A DNA stretch of 64,000 bases from Dittrichia graveolens (taxonomy: Eukaryota; Streptophyta; Magnoliopsida; Asterales; Asteraceae): assembly GCA_038502395.1 (NCBI GenBank), contig JARJIL010000009.1, positions 41,193,647 through 41,257,646 of the forward strand, written 5' to 3'. The notes under the pieces were generated by a model that had not been told where the DNA came from, searched no databases, and was given only the letters and a program-made list of their open reading frames with translations. Positions 11,314 through 21,419 of this stretch are shown piece by piece. Each line of letters starts with the position of its first letter. The stretch's first letter is position 1. Both the position numbers and the translations under genes were made by a program.

Positions 11314-11436
11314 GCAAAGTTTCTGGAACAGACATTGATTTCTCCCAACTGGCATAATTTTTGAATGGGCCAAGAAATCAAGCATGTTTACAGGCAAAAC
11401 ACTAGTGATTGGCTAAACAATGGGCATGTTTACTAG

Positions 11437-12115
11437 ATAATCGTGTCACTTGGCCAGGCCACGTCCTTGGTTTCTAGGAAACCTGGTCGTCAGGCTAGGT
11501 CTTGGCCTTGGTTTCTCGGTAACCAGCTTGTTTCTAGGTAATCGGGTAGCTTGGGCAGACCACGACCTTGGTTTCCAGGTAATCGGGTCGCTTGGCTAGC
11601 CCTTGGCCTTGGTTTCTCGGTAACCGACTTGGTTTCTAGGTAATCGGGTCCTAGGACTTGGCCATGGTTTCTCGGTAACCTGGTCGCTTGGCCTGGCCAC
11701 GACCTTGGTTTCTTGGCCACCGACTTGGTTTCTCGGTAACCAGCTCGCTTAGCCCGGCCACGACCTTGGTTTCTCGGTAACCTGGTCACTTGACCCGGCC
11801 ACCTACTTGGTTTCTCGGTAACTAGGTCGCTTGGCCCGGCCACGACCTTGGTTTCTCGGCCCCCGACTTAGTTTCTCGGTAACCATGTCGCTTGGCGTGG
11901 CCACGACCTTGGTTTCTCGGTAACCAGGTCGCTTGGCGCGGCCACGACCTTGGTTTCTCGGCCACCGACTTGGTTTCTCAATAACCAGGTCGCTTGGCCT
12001 GGCTACGACCTTGGTTTCTTGGCTACCGACGTGGTTTCTCGGTAACCAGGTCGCTTGGCTCGGCCACGACCCTAGTTTCTCGGTAACCGACTTAGTTAGC
12101 TAGGCCATGGCCTTG
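11437..12115 (-). repeat. 41-bp spacer repeat array A0
   Basis: Tandem units with GGTCGCTTGGCCCGGCCACG and CCTTGGTTTCTCGGTAACC, mixed with ~20-bp half units (GACTTGGTTTCTCGGTAACC). The long open frame on the minus strand is a by-product of the repeat period and not a gene. Confidence 0.85.
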
Positions 12116-12190
12116 TTTCCTCGAGAGCAGCCCACAAATTCTAGACCACAGCTGCCCTCCTCGGCCACCATGGCTTCCAAGACTATCGTA

Positions 12191-12213
12191 CCCCCTATAT
12201 ATACATATTGCAC
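12191..12213 (-). promoter_or_regulatory. Pol I-type spacer promoter, copy 2
   Basis: Minus strand has GTGCAATATG then TATATATAGGGGG. The upstream side (TTCCAGAAACTTTGC) matches copies 1 and 4. It lies between array A0 and the 163-bp block, as expected for a spacer promoter. Confidence 0.78.
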
Positions 12214-12269
12214 AAAAAGCAAAGTTTCTGGAACAAACATTGATTTCTCCCAAGTCGCATAATTTTTGA

Positions 12270-12735
12270 AAATCCTTCAAAATCAATAGCTAACGATATC
12301 GGATTGCAAAGAAATTTTTGCATGGACAGTCGGGAACATAATCCAAGACACTTTCAAAAAGAAATTTTCATTTTCGAGTCCGAGCAGGCCGTCGGTTGGG
12401 CCTAAACGGGCCCGTTTTTGCGGGTTCTTCATAACCGGACATGATCAAGACCAAACGATATCGGATTGCTATGAAATTTTGCATGGGAACTCGGGAACAT
12501 AAAGCAAGACGCTTGCAAAAAGAAATTTTCATTTTCGAGCCCTAACGGGCCGTCGGTTGGGCCTAGACGAGAACGTTTTGCTTGTTTTCTTCATAACCGG
12601 GCATGATCAAGACCAAACGATATCGGATTGCTACGAAATTTTTCATGGGCACTCAAAAACACAAGCCAAGATGCTTGCAAAATTTTGCATGGGGACTTGG
12701 GAACATAAACCAAGATGCTTGCGAGACCCTTGGCC
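12270..12735 (-). repeat. 163-bp spacer repeats, block A
   Basis: About three units marked by GACCAAACGATATCGGATTG, spaced 162 bp (12443 and 12605), each with GGGCCGTCGGTTGGGCCT. They sit immediately upstream, on the minus strand, of promoter copy 2. Plant spacer promoters commonly have such upstream repeats. Confidence 0.8.
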
Positions 12736-14215
12736 ATGTATTCCTGGTAACGTGGTTGTTGGCGATGGTGTGGCCTTGATTTCCCAGCAACCGGATGGCC
12801 TGGCTAAGCCATGGCTTGCTTTCTCCGTAACCGACTTTTTTTCCTCTCAATTGGGTCATGTGGGGAGGCTATGGCCCTGATTTCTCGGTAATCGGGTCGT
12901 CTGGCTATGCCATGGCCTTGTATTCCCGGTAACAGGCTTGTTTTCTCTATAATCGGGTCATTTGGCTAGACAGTTGCCGTGTTTTCCCGGTAACTGGGTC
13001 ATGTATTCTCCAGGTAACCAACTTGTTTTCCAGGTAACCGGGTCGCCTGGCTAGGCCAGGGCCTTGTTTTCCTGGTAACCGGGTCGCTTGGCTAGGCCAT
13101 GGCCTTGTCTTCCCAGTAAACATGTCTCTTGCCTAGGCGACAACCTTGTTTTCCTGGTAACCGGGTCGCTTGGCTATGTCCTGTCCTTGTTTTCTAGGTA
13201 ACCGGCTTGCTTGGCATTGCTATGGACTTGATTTCTGTTGGGATTCCATGGGGATCATAGCACGCAACAGAAGCAACAAAAACACACAAAACGATCCCAT
13301 GAAGTCTCAGTGGTGGTTAAAACTTGTAAGATGCAACAAAGAACAAAGACAAAGAGAAGAAGTGAATCAAAACATACCCTTGAAGACTTTGATTAAAAGC
13401 TGGAACAAAACAGACTTGGGATGAATACTTGAAACAAGAGGCTCCAAGCTCCAATGAAGTCCACACCAAGCTAATCACTAACTTCCCTTGTACTAGCAAG
13501 CCAAAACCAAACCAAGAACACTTGTTTGATATCTAGAATAGCACTTGAATATTAAGAACACACACTCACAATGGTTTCTTCTAACTCTCTACCTAAAACT
13601 CACCAATATCTGTGTATGTATGTAATATGGTCCAAGAGTGAAACAAAGAACAAATGAAGCCTCTTTTAAAAACTAAAAATCTGCTTCAATTGCTCTAGGG
13701 TCGGACCTAATGGCACAAGATCATTGGACCAACAAGATGGTCCAATAAAATGCAAGTGTCACTTAAAATTCTGCCTTCACGACTTCTTCACGAGCTTTCA
13801 CGGGCCGTGAAGGATTAATGCGCCACGACCGGCCATTAATCCTCCACGAGTCGTGCCGCGCTTTGCAAGAATCGTGAGGGTTGTGCCTTCGCGACCTCCT
13901 TCATGGGCCGTGTATGGTCGTGAAGCCCTAGGGATTCACGAACCATGCGGCCCACGACAGGACTCATGGACACGACTCGTCGAGCATCCTTCACGGTCGT
14001 GAAGCCTTGGTCAATTGGAATTTGACCATTTTGACCCTATCACTTTTATTAGGCTATCGAAGTGGAAACTTGGCGTGTGACCCAATAGGCCCGCACTTCA
14101 TTGGCAGTGATGCCGGCCTACATGTGTCGGTGGGCAAATTCCAACAATTTCTCGGTAATCTGGTCGCTTGGCTAGGCCATGGCCTTGTTTTCAAGGTAAC
14201 TTTGTCGCTTGGCTA
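12736..14215 (-). repeat. 41-bp spacer repeat array A with inserted solo LTR
   Basis: Units of about 41 bp (GGTAACCGGGTCGCTTGGCT, then AGGCCATGGCCTTGTTTTCC). The array is interrupted at 13236-14146 by a solo LTR and resumes on the other side in the same register of words. Confidence 0.85.
13236..14146 (-). mobile_element. Copia-type solo LTR with perfect target duplication
   Basis: Begins TGTTGGGATTCC and ends ATTCCAACA. It is flanked on both sides by ATTTC (13231-13235 and 14147-14151), a 5-bp target site duplication. No internal region or second LTR is present, so this is a solo LTR left by recombination. Its right part (GGCGTGTGACCCAATAGGCC) resembles the LTR end of the Copia element at 36039-43929, so both belong to related families in the same orientation. 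It contains GC-rich palindromic words built on CACGGGCCGTGAAGG. The solo structure and target duplication are seen directly; strand is inferred from that similarity. Confidence 0.88.
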
Positions 14216-14303
14216 GGCCATTGGCCTTGTTTTCTCGAGAGCAGGCCTCAAGTTCTCGGCCAACCCTGCTCTCCTTGGTCACCAGGGCTGCCAACCCAAG
14301 GTT

Positions 14304-14326
14304 CTCCCTATATATACATATTGCAC
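14304..14326 (-). promoter_or_regulatory. Pol I-type spacer promoter, copy 3 (mutated)
   Basis: Minus strand TATATATAGGGAG: the G tract is broken by one A compared with copies 1, 2 and 4. It has the same flanking GTGCAATATG. Activity may be reduced (inference). Confidence 0.72.
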
Positions 14327-14384
14327 AAAAGGCACAGTTTATGGAACAAACATTGATTTCTCCCAACATGCATAATTTTTAAAA

Positions 14385-14960
14385 ATCTATCAAAATCAAT
14401 AGCAAACGATACCGTATTGCCATGAAATTTTGCATGGACACTCGGGAACATAAACCAAGACACTTTCAAATATAAAATTTCATTTTCCGGTCCGAACGGG
14501 CCGCCAGTTGGGCCTCAGCGGGCCCGTTTTGCGGGTTCTTCATAACCGCGCATGATCAAGACCAAACGATATCGGATTGCAACAAAATTTTGATTAGGCA
14601 CTCGAGAACATAAGTCAAGACGCTTGCAAAAAGAAATTTTCATTTTCGAGCCCTAACGGGCCGTCAGTTGGGCCTAGACGGGCACGTTTTGCTTGTTTTC
14701 TTCATAACCGGGCATGATCAAGACCAAACGATATCGGATTGCTACGAAATTTTTCATGGGCACTCAAAAATACAAGCCAAGACGCTTGCAAAAAGAAATT
14801 TTCATTTTCGAGCCTTGACTGGCCGTCGGTTGGGCCTAGACGGGCACTTTTTGCTTGTTTTCTTCATAACCATGCATGATCAAGACCAAACGATATTGGA
14901 TTGCTACGAAATTTTTCATGGGCACTCGGGAACATAAACCAAGATGCTTGCAAGACCCTT
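14385..14960 (-). repeat. 163-bp spacer repeats, block B
   Basis: About four units. GATCAAGACCAAACGATAT recurs at 14553, 14716 and 14879 (163-bp spacing). Confidence 0.8.
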
Positions 14961-15515
14961 GGCCATGTATTCCCGGTAACGTGGTTGTTGGCGATGCCGT
15001 GGCCTTGATTTCCCAGCAACCGACTTGTAACCGACTTGTTTTCTTCTTAATTAGGTCATGTGGCGAGGCAATGGCCATGATTTCTCCGTAATCGGGTCGC
15101 CTGGCTAGGCCATGGCCTTGTTTTTCCGGTAACCGGCTTGTTTTCTCGATAATCGGGTCATTTGGCTAGACCGTCGCCGTGTTTTCCCGGTAACAGGGTC
15201 ATGTATTCTCTAGGTAAATGACTTGTTTTCCAGGTAACCGGGTCGCTTGGCTAGGCCAGGGCCTTGTTTTCCCGGTAACCGGGTCGCTTGGCTAGGCCAT
15301 GGTCTTGTTTTGCCGGTAACTGGGTCGCTTGCCTAGGCGACAACCTTGTTTTGCCGGTAACCGGGTCGCTTGGCTATGTCCTGGTCTTGTTTTCTAGGTA
15401 ACCTGGTCGCTTAGCATGGCCATGTCCTTGATTTGTCGGTAATCTGGTCGCTTGGCTAGGTCATGGCCTTGTTTTCAAGGTAACTTGGTCGCTTGGCTAG
15501 GCCATTGGCCTTGTT
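14961..15515 (-). repeat. 41-bp spacer repeat array B
   Basis: Same family as array A, with runs of CCGGTAACCGGGTCGCTTGG. It is bounded by block B on the left and by the leader of promoter copy 4 on the right. Confidence 0.83.
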
Positions 15516-15587
15516 TTCTCGAGAGCAAGCCTCAAGTTCTCGGCCAACCCTACTCTCCTCGGTGACTAGGGCTTCCAACCCAAGGTT

Positions 15588-15610
15588 CCCCCTATATATA
15601 CATATTGCAC
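15588..15610 (-). promoter_or_regulatory. Pol I-type spacer promoter, copy 4
   Basis: Minus strand GTGCAATATG then TATATATAGGGGG, matching copies 1 and 2 at the core. Confidence 0.78.
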
Positions 15611-15649
15611 AAAAAGCAACGTTTCTGGAACAAACATTGATTTCTCCCA

Positions 15650-16140
15650 ACAGGCATAATTTTTTAAAATCCTTCAAAATCAATAGCAAACGATATCGGA
15701 TTGCCATGAAATTTTTCATGGACACTTGCGAAGATAATCCAAGACACATTCAAAAATTAACAGACTTGGGCCTCAACGGGCCCGTTTTGCGGGTTCTTCA
15801 TAACCGGGCATGATAAAAACCAAACGATATCGGATTGCTACGAAATTTTTATAGGGCACTCGGAAACATATGCCAAGACACTTTCAAAAAGAAAATTTCA
15901 TTTTCGAGCCCTAACGGGCCGTCGGTTTGGCCTAGACGGGCCCGTGTTGCGGGTTCCTCATAACCGGGCATGATCAAGACCAAACTATATTGGATTGCTA
16001 CGAAATTTTGCTTGGGCCTAGACGGGCCCGTTTTGCTTGTTTTCTTCATAACCGGGCATGATCAAGAACCAACGATATCGGATTGCTTCGAAAAATTTTC
16101 AAGGCCACTCGGGAACATAAACCAAGATGCTTTCCAGACC
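15650..16140 (-). repeat. 163-bp spacer repeats, block C
   Basis: About three units with internal deletions (GATATCGGATTG near 15688, 15825 and 16075). One unit is shortened between 15990 and 16060. Confidence 0.78.
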
Positions 16141-16860
16141 CTTGGCCATGTATTCCCCATAACGTGGTCATTGGCGATGCCGTGGCCTTAATTTCCCCGT
16201 AACCGGGTGGCTTGGCTAAGCCATGACTTGCTTTCTCTGTAATCGACTTGTTTTCCTCTTAATTAGGTCATGTTGCGTGGCCATGGCTCTGATTTCTCGG
16301 TAATCGGGTCGTCTGCCTAGGCCATGGCCTTGTTTTCCCGGTAACCGGCTTGTTTTCCCGATAATCGGGTCATTTGACTAGGCCGTTGCCGTGTTTTACC
16401 AGTAACTGGGTCATGTGTTCTCCATGTAACTGACTTGTTTTGCCGGTAACCGGGTCGCCTGGTAGGCCAGGGCCTTGTTTTCCCGGTAACCGAGTCGCTT
16501 GCGTAGGCGACAGCCTTATTTTGTCGGTAACCGGGTCGCTTTGCTATGTCCTGGTCTTGTTTTCTAGGTAACCGGGTCGCCTGGCTAGGCTAGGGCCTTG
16601 TTTTCCCGGTAACCGGATCGCTTGGCTAGGCCATGGCCCTGTTTTCCCGGTAACCGGGTCGATTGCCTAGGCGACGACCTTGTTTTCCTGGTAACTGGGT
16701 CGCTTAGCTATGTCATGGCCTTATTTTCTAGGTAACCGGGTCGCTTGGCATGGCCATGGCCTTGATTTCTCGGTAACCTGGTCGCTTGGCTAGGCCATGG
16801 CCTTGTTTTCAAAGTAACTTGGTGGCTTGGCTAGGCCCTTGGCCTTGTTTTCTCGAGAGC
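16141..16860 (-). repeat. 41-bp spacer repeat array C
   Basis: Clear 41-bp periodicity (for example GGTAACCGGGTCGCCTGGCT at about 16567 and its neighbour at about 16608). Same module order as A and B. Confidence 0.85.
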
Positions 16861-16921
16861 ATGCCTCAAGTTCTCCGCCAACCCTGCTCGCCTCGGTCAC
16901 ATGGGCTGCCAACCCAAGGTT

Positions 16922-16936
16922 CCCCCTATATATATG
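16922..16936 (-). promoter_or_regulatory. Pol I-type promoter, copy 5, truncated upstream
   Basis: Minus strand TATATATAGGGGG, but the GTGCAATATG context is missing. The sequence changes abruptly to the upstream region of the small membrane-protein gene. This is the right breakpoint of the ribosomal spacer, cut exactly within the promoter. Confidence 0.65.
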
Positions 16937-17296
16937 AGACTGCCACCCGTAATGTTTAATATTCCCTTTTGTTTCTTATATAGGTCTGTATCTCCTTTTC
17001 CTCTTGTCAGTTCCAGTCAATCCTTCTCTCTCCGTATTTCTAAAAGATTTCTCAATCTTAGATGGATTATTATATTTAGAAGATTTTATTTTACACTGGG
17101 AATGATTTTCAGTGCTCTATAAATCAAGTCATATTTACAAAAAAAAAATTCTTACTCTTCTCTGATCATCTTCCACCTCTCAACATGCCTAGTGTGGTAG
17201 TACTTATAGGTATGATCCTCGTGGGTATTGTGGGTGGACTCTTACTTGTGGGTATTGTGAGACTGATAAAACATCCCAGGTGTGAAGATGATATTG

Positions 17297-18071
17297 TGTC
17301 TGGATCGAATATTACCAAAATCAATAACAAGAATTATCTTTTGAATTTAAATCAGAGTTTATATAAAAGACAATCTTTGAGCTTGATCACAATCAACTAA
17401 GAAGTCACGGAATCACAATTAATTGATCAACAAAGGTTTTAAACACTAGAACAATTTAATCAACTCAATGAAATACTTTCAAAACACAAGATGTTTATTA
17501 ATAATCAAAGATGATTACTATATTCACCTACACCTCCAATCTAACTCTTTTGTTAGACGAAGAACACACCTTGTTCTTAGGTTTCAAAGAAAACTTGGAG
17601 GCTAATACACTTTCAGAAAACAATAAACAATACGAATAAGTGCAAACTCTGATAGAGTTGAATTACAAAACAATCGATTCTTTACATAATATTCTAATGA
17701 AGTATTTATAAACTCTTGATCTTCCTTGAGTAGTTTACAGTTGGTTAATCTTCTATCTTGCGAGATAATCTTGATAATTTTTCAACTTGATAAGATATCC
17801 TTTAGATCCACAAAGATAGCACCTTCCAAATATAGCTTAACGGAAACTGTTTGTTAAGTGTGATTCTTCTAACAGTCTTCTCTTTCATGCCTTTCAACAG
17901 TTTTCATAATTATTCTAACAGTTCCGAGCTCTTCGTACTAACAGTTGCAACATTCACCACAACTGTTTTTCACAAATTAACTAACAACTTTCAACTGTTT
18001 CTTCACAAACACACTAACAGTTTTACCTTTGCATGACCAACAGTTTCAATCACTTAGTTAATTCCCAAATA
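17297..18071 (-). repeat. Sirevirus left (3-prime) LTR
   Basis: 775 bp. Begins TGTCTGGATCGAATATTACC on the plus strand and ends CCCAAATA, where the right LTR has CCCAACA, so the terminal dinucleotide has mutated. It is rich in AACAGTT/AACTGTT words between 17870 and 18050. Apparent ORFs inside are not genes. Confidence 0.9.
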
Positions 18072-18086
18072 TCTCCCCCTAACTTA
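18072..18086 (-). other. Sirevirus polypurine tract
   Basis: Minus strand AAGTTAGGGGGAGA directly abuts the 3-prime LTR. It is the expected priming site for plus-strand synthesis. The TTAGGGGGAG form is one I associate with Sireviruses. Confidence 0.85.
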
Positions 18087-18369
18087 AAGTATTGAATAAT
18101 ACATTTAAGTTGTTTTATAGGGTTCAACCACAGAAAAATTAAAATAAGCAAAGAAAACATGAAGTATGCAAAGTCAAACTATTTCAATCAAAACATAATG
18201 AAAGAAGATTACACTTTCTTTTACTCTAACGATTCCAACCTTTCTTTTAGCCTCTGAATAAGATCTTCCTTAACTTTAGCAGGGCCAAAGAACTTTGCTT
18301 TCAACAAATATAAGAGCTTTGTTTTGTTGTGCTCTATAAATTCGATATCAAACCATTGAGTAATCGCAT

Positions 18370-20939
18370 TTACATTACTATGTGATAAGTCCTTGACTTA
18401 GCATACACCTTCACAGTACTGATTGGGAAAGCTTCCTCAGCTATCAGCATGGGCATAACCTTCAGAGGATCACATATGCTTGTTAAATGCCTCCTTAGCA
18501 CTCTGACTTCAATCCCAGCAGCTTCTCCAAAATGACTTGTGACATATTCATACATTTCTTGCGCCATATTCATACATTTCTTGCACATCTCTTCTTGTCA
18601 CACTTTCCATTAGCTGTAAAAAGCTAGCATAACTTTCTATTGGTTCATGTTCTCTCAATATTGTCACCCCTTGCTTTCTTGTTTCAATTCTTAACATTTC
18701 AAATCTCCATTTAGTAATGTGGGATTTTTGACCTAGCTGAACTTCCACAAGCTTTTCCAATTTCTTTTCAACCTCCACACTGAGTCTGTCTTGTAAAATT
18801 ATTTCAACCATACCAGCTTTGACCTTTTCTGAAGATTTTTGAGTTGTTTGAGACTGTTGAGTCTTAATTGTAGCCTTTTTCTTCTCAACCCTTTTTCTCT
18901 TAACTCCCTTATCCACCTACTTTCCTCTTTCCTTTTCATCAATTTCCTTTGTAAACTTAGCTGCCATCTTTTGAGCCAGTTCTAGATCTCTTTCTTCTTG
19001 TTGCTCAATCTCAGCATTCAGCCTTTGCGCTAGCTCATGATCATGCTCTTCTTGTTGTTCTTTTGACATTTTGAGCTTTGGAATATTAACCACAATCTCC
19101 TTTCCCTTACCTTGCACAGGAGGCATCTTCTCATCCTTCTTTGCTTCTACAATTGCAATGCCTTGGAATCCTGGCTTGGGTGCAATTGGTTCTAGCTTTC
19201 ACACTTTACCATCAAGCCATCCATCATCAATCTTCTGAGCCATTTTGAATGTGTTGATATTAAGTCTTTGAGCACCAACCACAATGAAGTGATCTTGTTT
19301 AGCTTTGGACCATGATTTGAATACATCTATTGTTGGGTAATCTCCAGACATAATCATCCTATTTATCAAAACTCTATCAACTGCAAACAATTTATCTTCG
19401 TCTGATTGAGCACTTGCAGCTGTTTGTAGTTGTTCTGGAGCAACTATTGTTTGTGGAGTTGCAACTGTTAGAGTATCTGGTGCAACTGTTTGTTTGGATT
19501 GCACAACTGTTTGTTTACTTTGCACATTTTGCACTTGCTTCTTTATGATTGGCTTGTCCACCTTTTTTGATTGGAACTGTTTGAGGAGGAGTAGCATGAA
19601 ATTGTGTAAGCATTTGATCATGGGCTTGAAGATCATCTGCAGCCTTCTTCAGAGTAGATGACAAGACTTTGATTTGTTTGTCTTGCTTGATACTAAGCTC
19701 ATTGTGCTTGGCAAGAAGCTTTTCTTGTAGAGAGTTCCTTTTTTAAGATAGAGAAAGACAGCAAGAAATGGTACAACTTCTGGATTCGTTAATGCCTTTT
19801 GTTTCATACTTGCCTCAATGTCAGCTAGTGTTGCCACCTCAAACATATCATCGGCAGATAGAACTGGTGGGTCACTCCTAGAAGTTCCCTCACCAGTACC
19901 CCTTTGTTCTTGGTACTGGGGATTTCCAAAAGTTGTTTGACTAGCCTTTGTTGCCATGGTTGAGGTCTTACTTATGTTCACACCGTCCTTCTCACCCCTT
20001 GCGGGTGGAACAGTATTGTCAGCCTCAAGAACCACATGATCACTCTCCCTTGGAGTGATCACCTCCTCGGTGTGCATGGGAGACAGCACCGTGGGTTCCC
20101 TTTGGATATTCTGCACAGGTGAATGCACCTGTGCAGGGCTTACAATTTGGGTGATAGGGACTGTGGTGGAAGGAGCACCAACAATTCTCTTCCTCTTTTT
20201 GAATTTTATAAGAGAGGGGGCTTGTGTTGTAGCTTGAGAAATGGTAGCAGAGGTGGATATATGAGTATCATGAGCTATGGGTTCTAGAGTTGGTGGTGTA
20301 GCAATAATTTGGGCTTCATGCTCAACTCTAGCAGCGCTGTTTCTTGAAAAAAACTCCACCATTGCAGAGAGTGGTGGAGTGATGGTACTAGAAAAATTCT
20401 TGCCATTCATCAACAGTTTTCTCAATGTGAAAAGATGGCCAAACATATTAAGGCCAAAGCAAGGTTGCTTCCAAACTCCTTCCATCCAGTTCTTTTGGGG
20501 CTGAGACATTGTTGTAAAGTGTGAATCAAATATTTCAAGTGTGCACAAAATTGCCCTTTGTAGAAGGTACCCTTTCCCCTAGGGCTCTCATACCCCAGCT
20601 TAACCAACTCCTCGTGCATGAATTCCAATGAGACCGAATCAGAATACTCACCCTCAAGATCATCAAGGTGAAGGTGTTCTCGAATGGTATGCTCAAAGAG
20701 TGAAATAGCATGATTATCAACATTTGAAGTGATCCATTGCACTCTATCAACATCTGAGATTGTAGCGTTTTACCAGAATTGATCGAAATGGGAAGTGATG
20801 ATAGTTGGATTGATGGTGAGAACACTGTTGAGGTTTGACAGCGTAAGGTAGTCGATCATGTCATGAAAGACATGCAACTCAACAGGTTTGGAGAGGAAGG
20901 CTAGCATGTTGTGTTCTTTGACTAATGGAAGAGGAGCCA
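18370..20939 (-). pseudogene. Sirevirus extra 3-prime ORF (env-like), broken
   Basis: Reading begins near 20939 with MAPLPLVKEHNMLAFL and continues through fragments in several frames to about 18370. Recognisable pieces include VLTINPTIITSHFDQFW, TFYKGQF and CLSPKRTGWKEF, typical of the protein encoded after RNase H in composite-family Sireviruses (often mislabelled in databases as a metabolic enzyme). Later parts are Ser/Thr/Pro-rich, then a charged, probably coiled-coil stretch (EQQEEHDHELAQRL near 19050). Reading breaks occur at about 20765, 20430, 19650, 19200, 18920 and 18550. Its role is unknown; env-like is a positional name. No membrane segment is clear. Confidence 0.72.
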
Positions 20940-21419
20940 TGGCGATTTCGAAGATAAAGTCTAGGGTTTAGCGTTCGATTGAAGTTTAGTAAGCGTAATG
21001 AAATCTGCGAGGAGGGAATGGCTTATATATGTAATGCATATTAAATGCAATTCAAAATGCCTCAAAATATCTGCAAAGACTGAAATACCCTTGACTAACA
21101 GTTGAAGGGAAAACTAAGAACTAACAGTTGAGAACTGTTTGGTTACTGAACATCAACTGTAACACTCCCCCTGAAATGATCAGGCAGCTTGCCTAACAGT
21201 TGTGACACCTATGTACTAACAGTTGAAAACTGTTAGTTGCAATTTGCACTGTAGATCCCTGAACACTTACATAAACAGTTGTTAGACTTAAGACTAACAG
21301 TTTCAAACTGTTAGTGTGAAAACACAAAAGCACATAAAGATAAGCTAACAACCCATTATTCTAAGTTAATCATTCCAATATTTGAGATGATCAAATGCTT
21401 TAGTGAACAGATCAGCTAA

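Noticed and set aside
11490..11843. 117-codon minus-strand frame with repeated ATRLPRN-like words
   Set aside because: The frame is open only because the 41-bp spacer repeat happens to lack stops in that register. The residues simply mirror the DNA repeat.
12557..12880. 107-codon plus-strand frame and its relatives at 14668-14937 and 15456-15813
   Set aside because: These are translations of the 163-bp and 41-bp ribosomal spacer repeats, with no independent protein signal.
18548..19636. Separate host genes for charged proteins inside the Sirevirus
   Set aside because: Location between RNase H and the polypurine tract, and common strand and decay, show these are pieces of the element's extra ORF.
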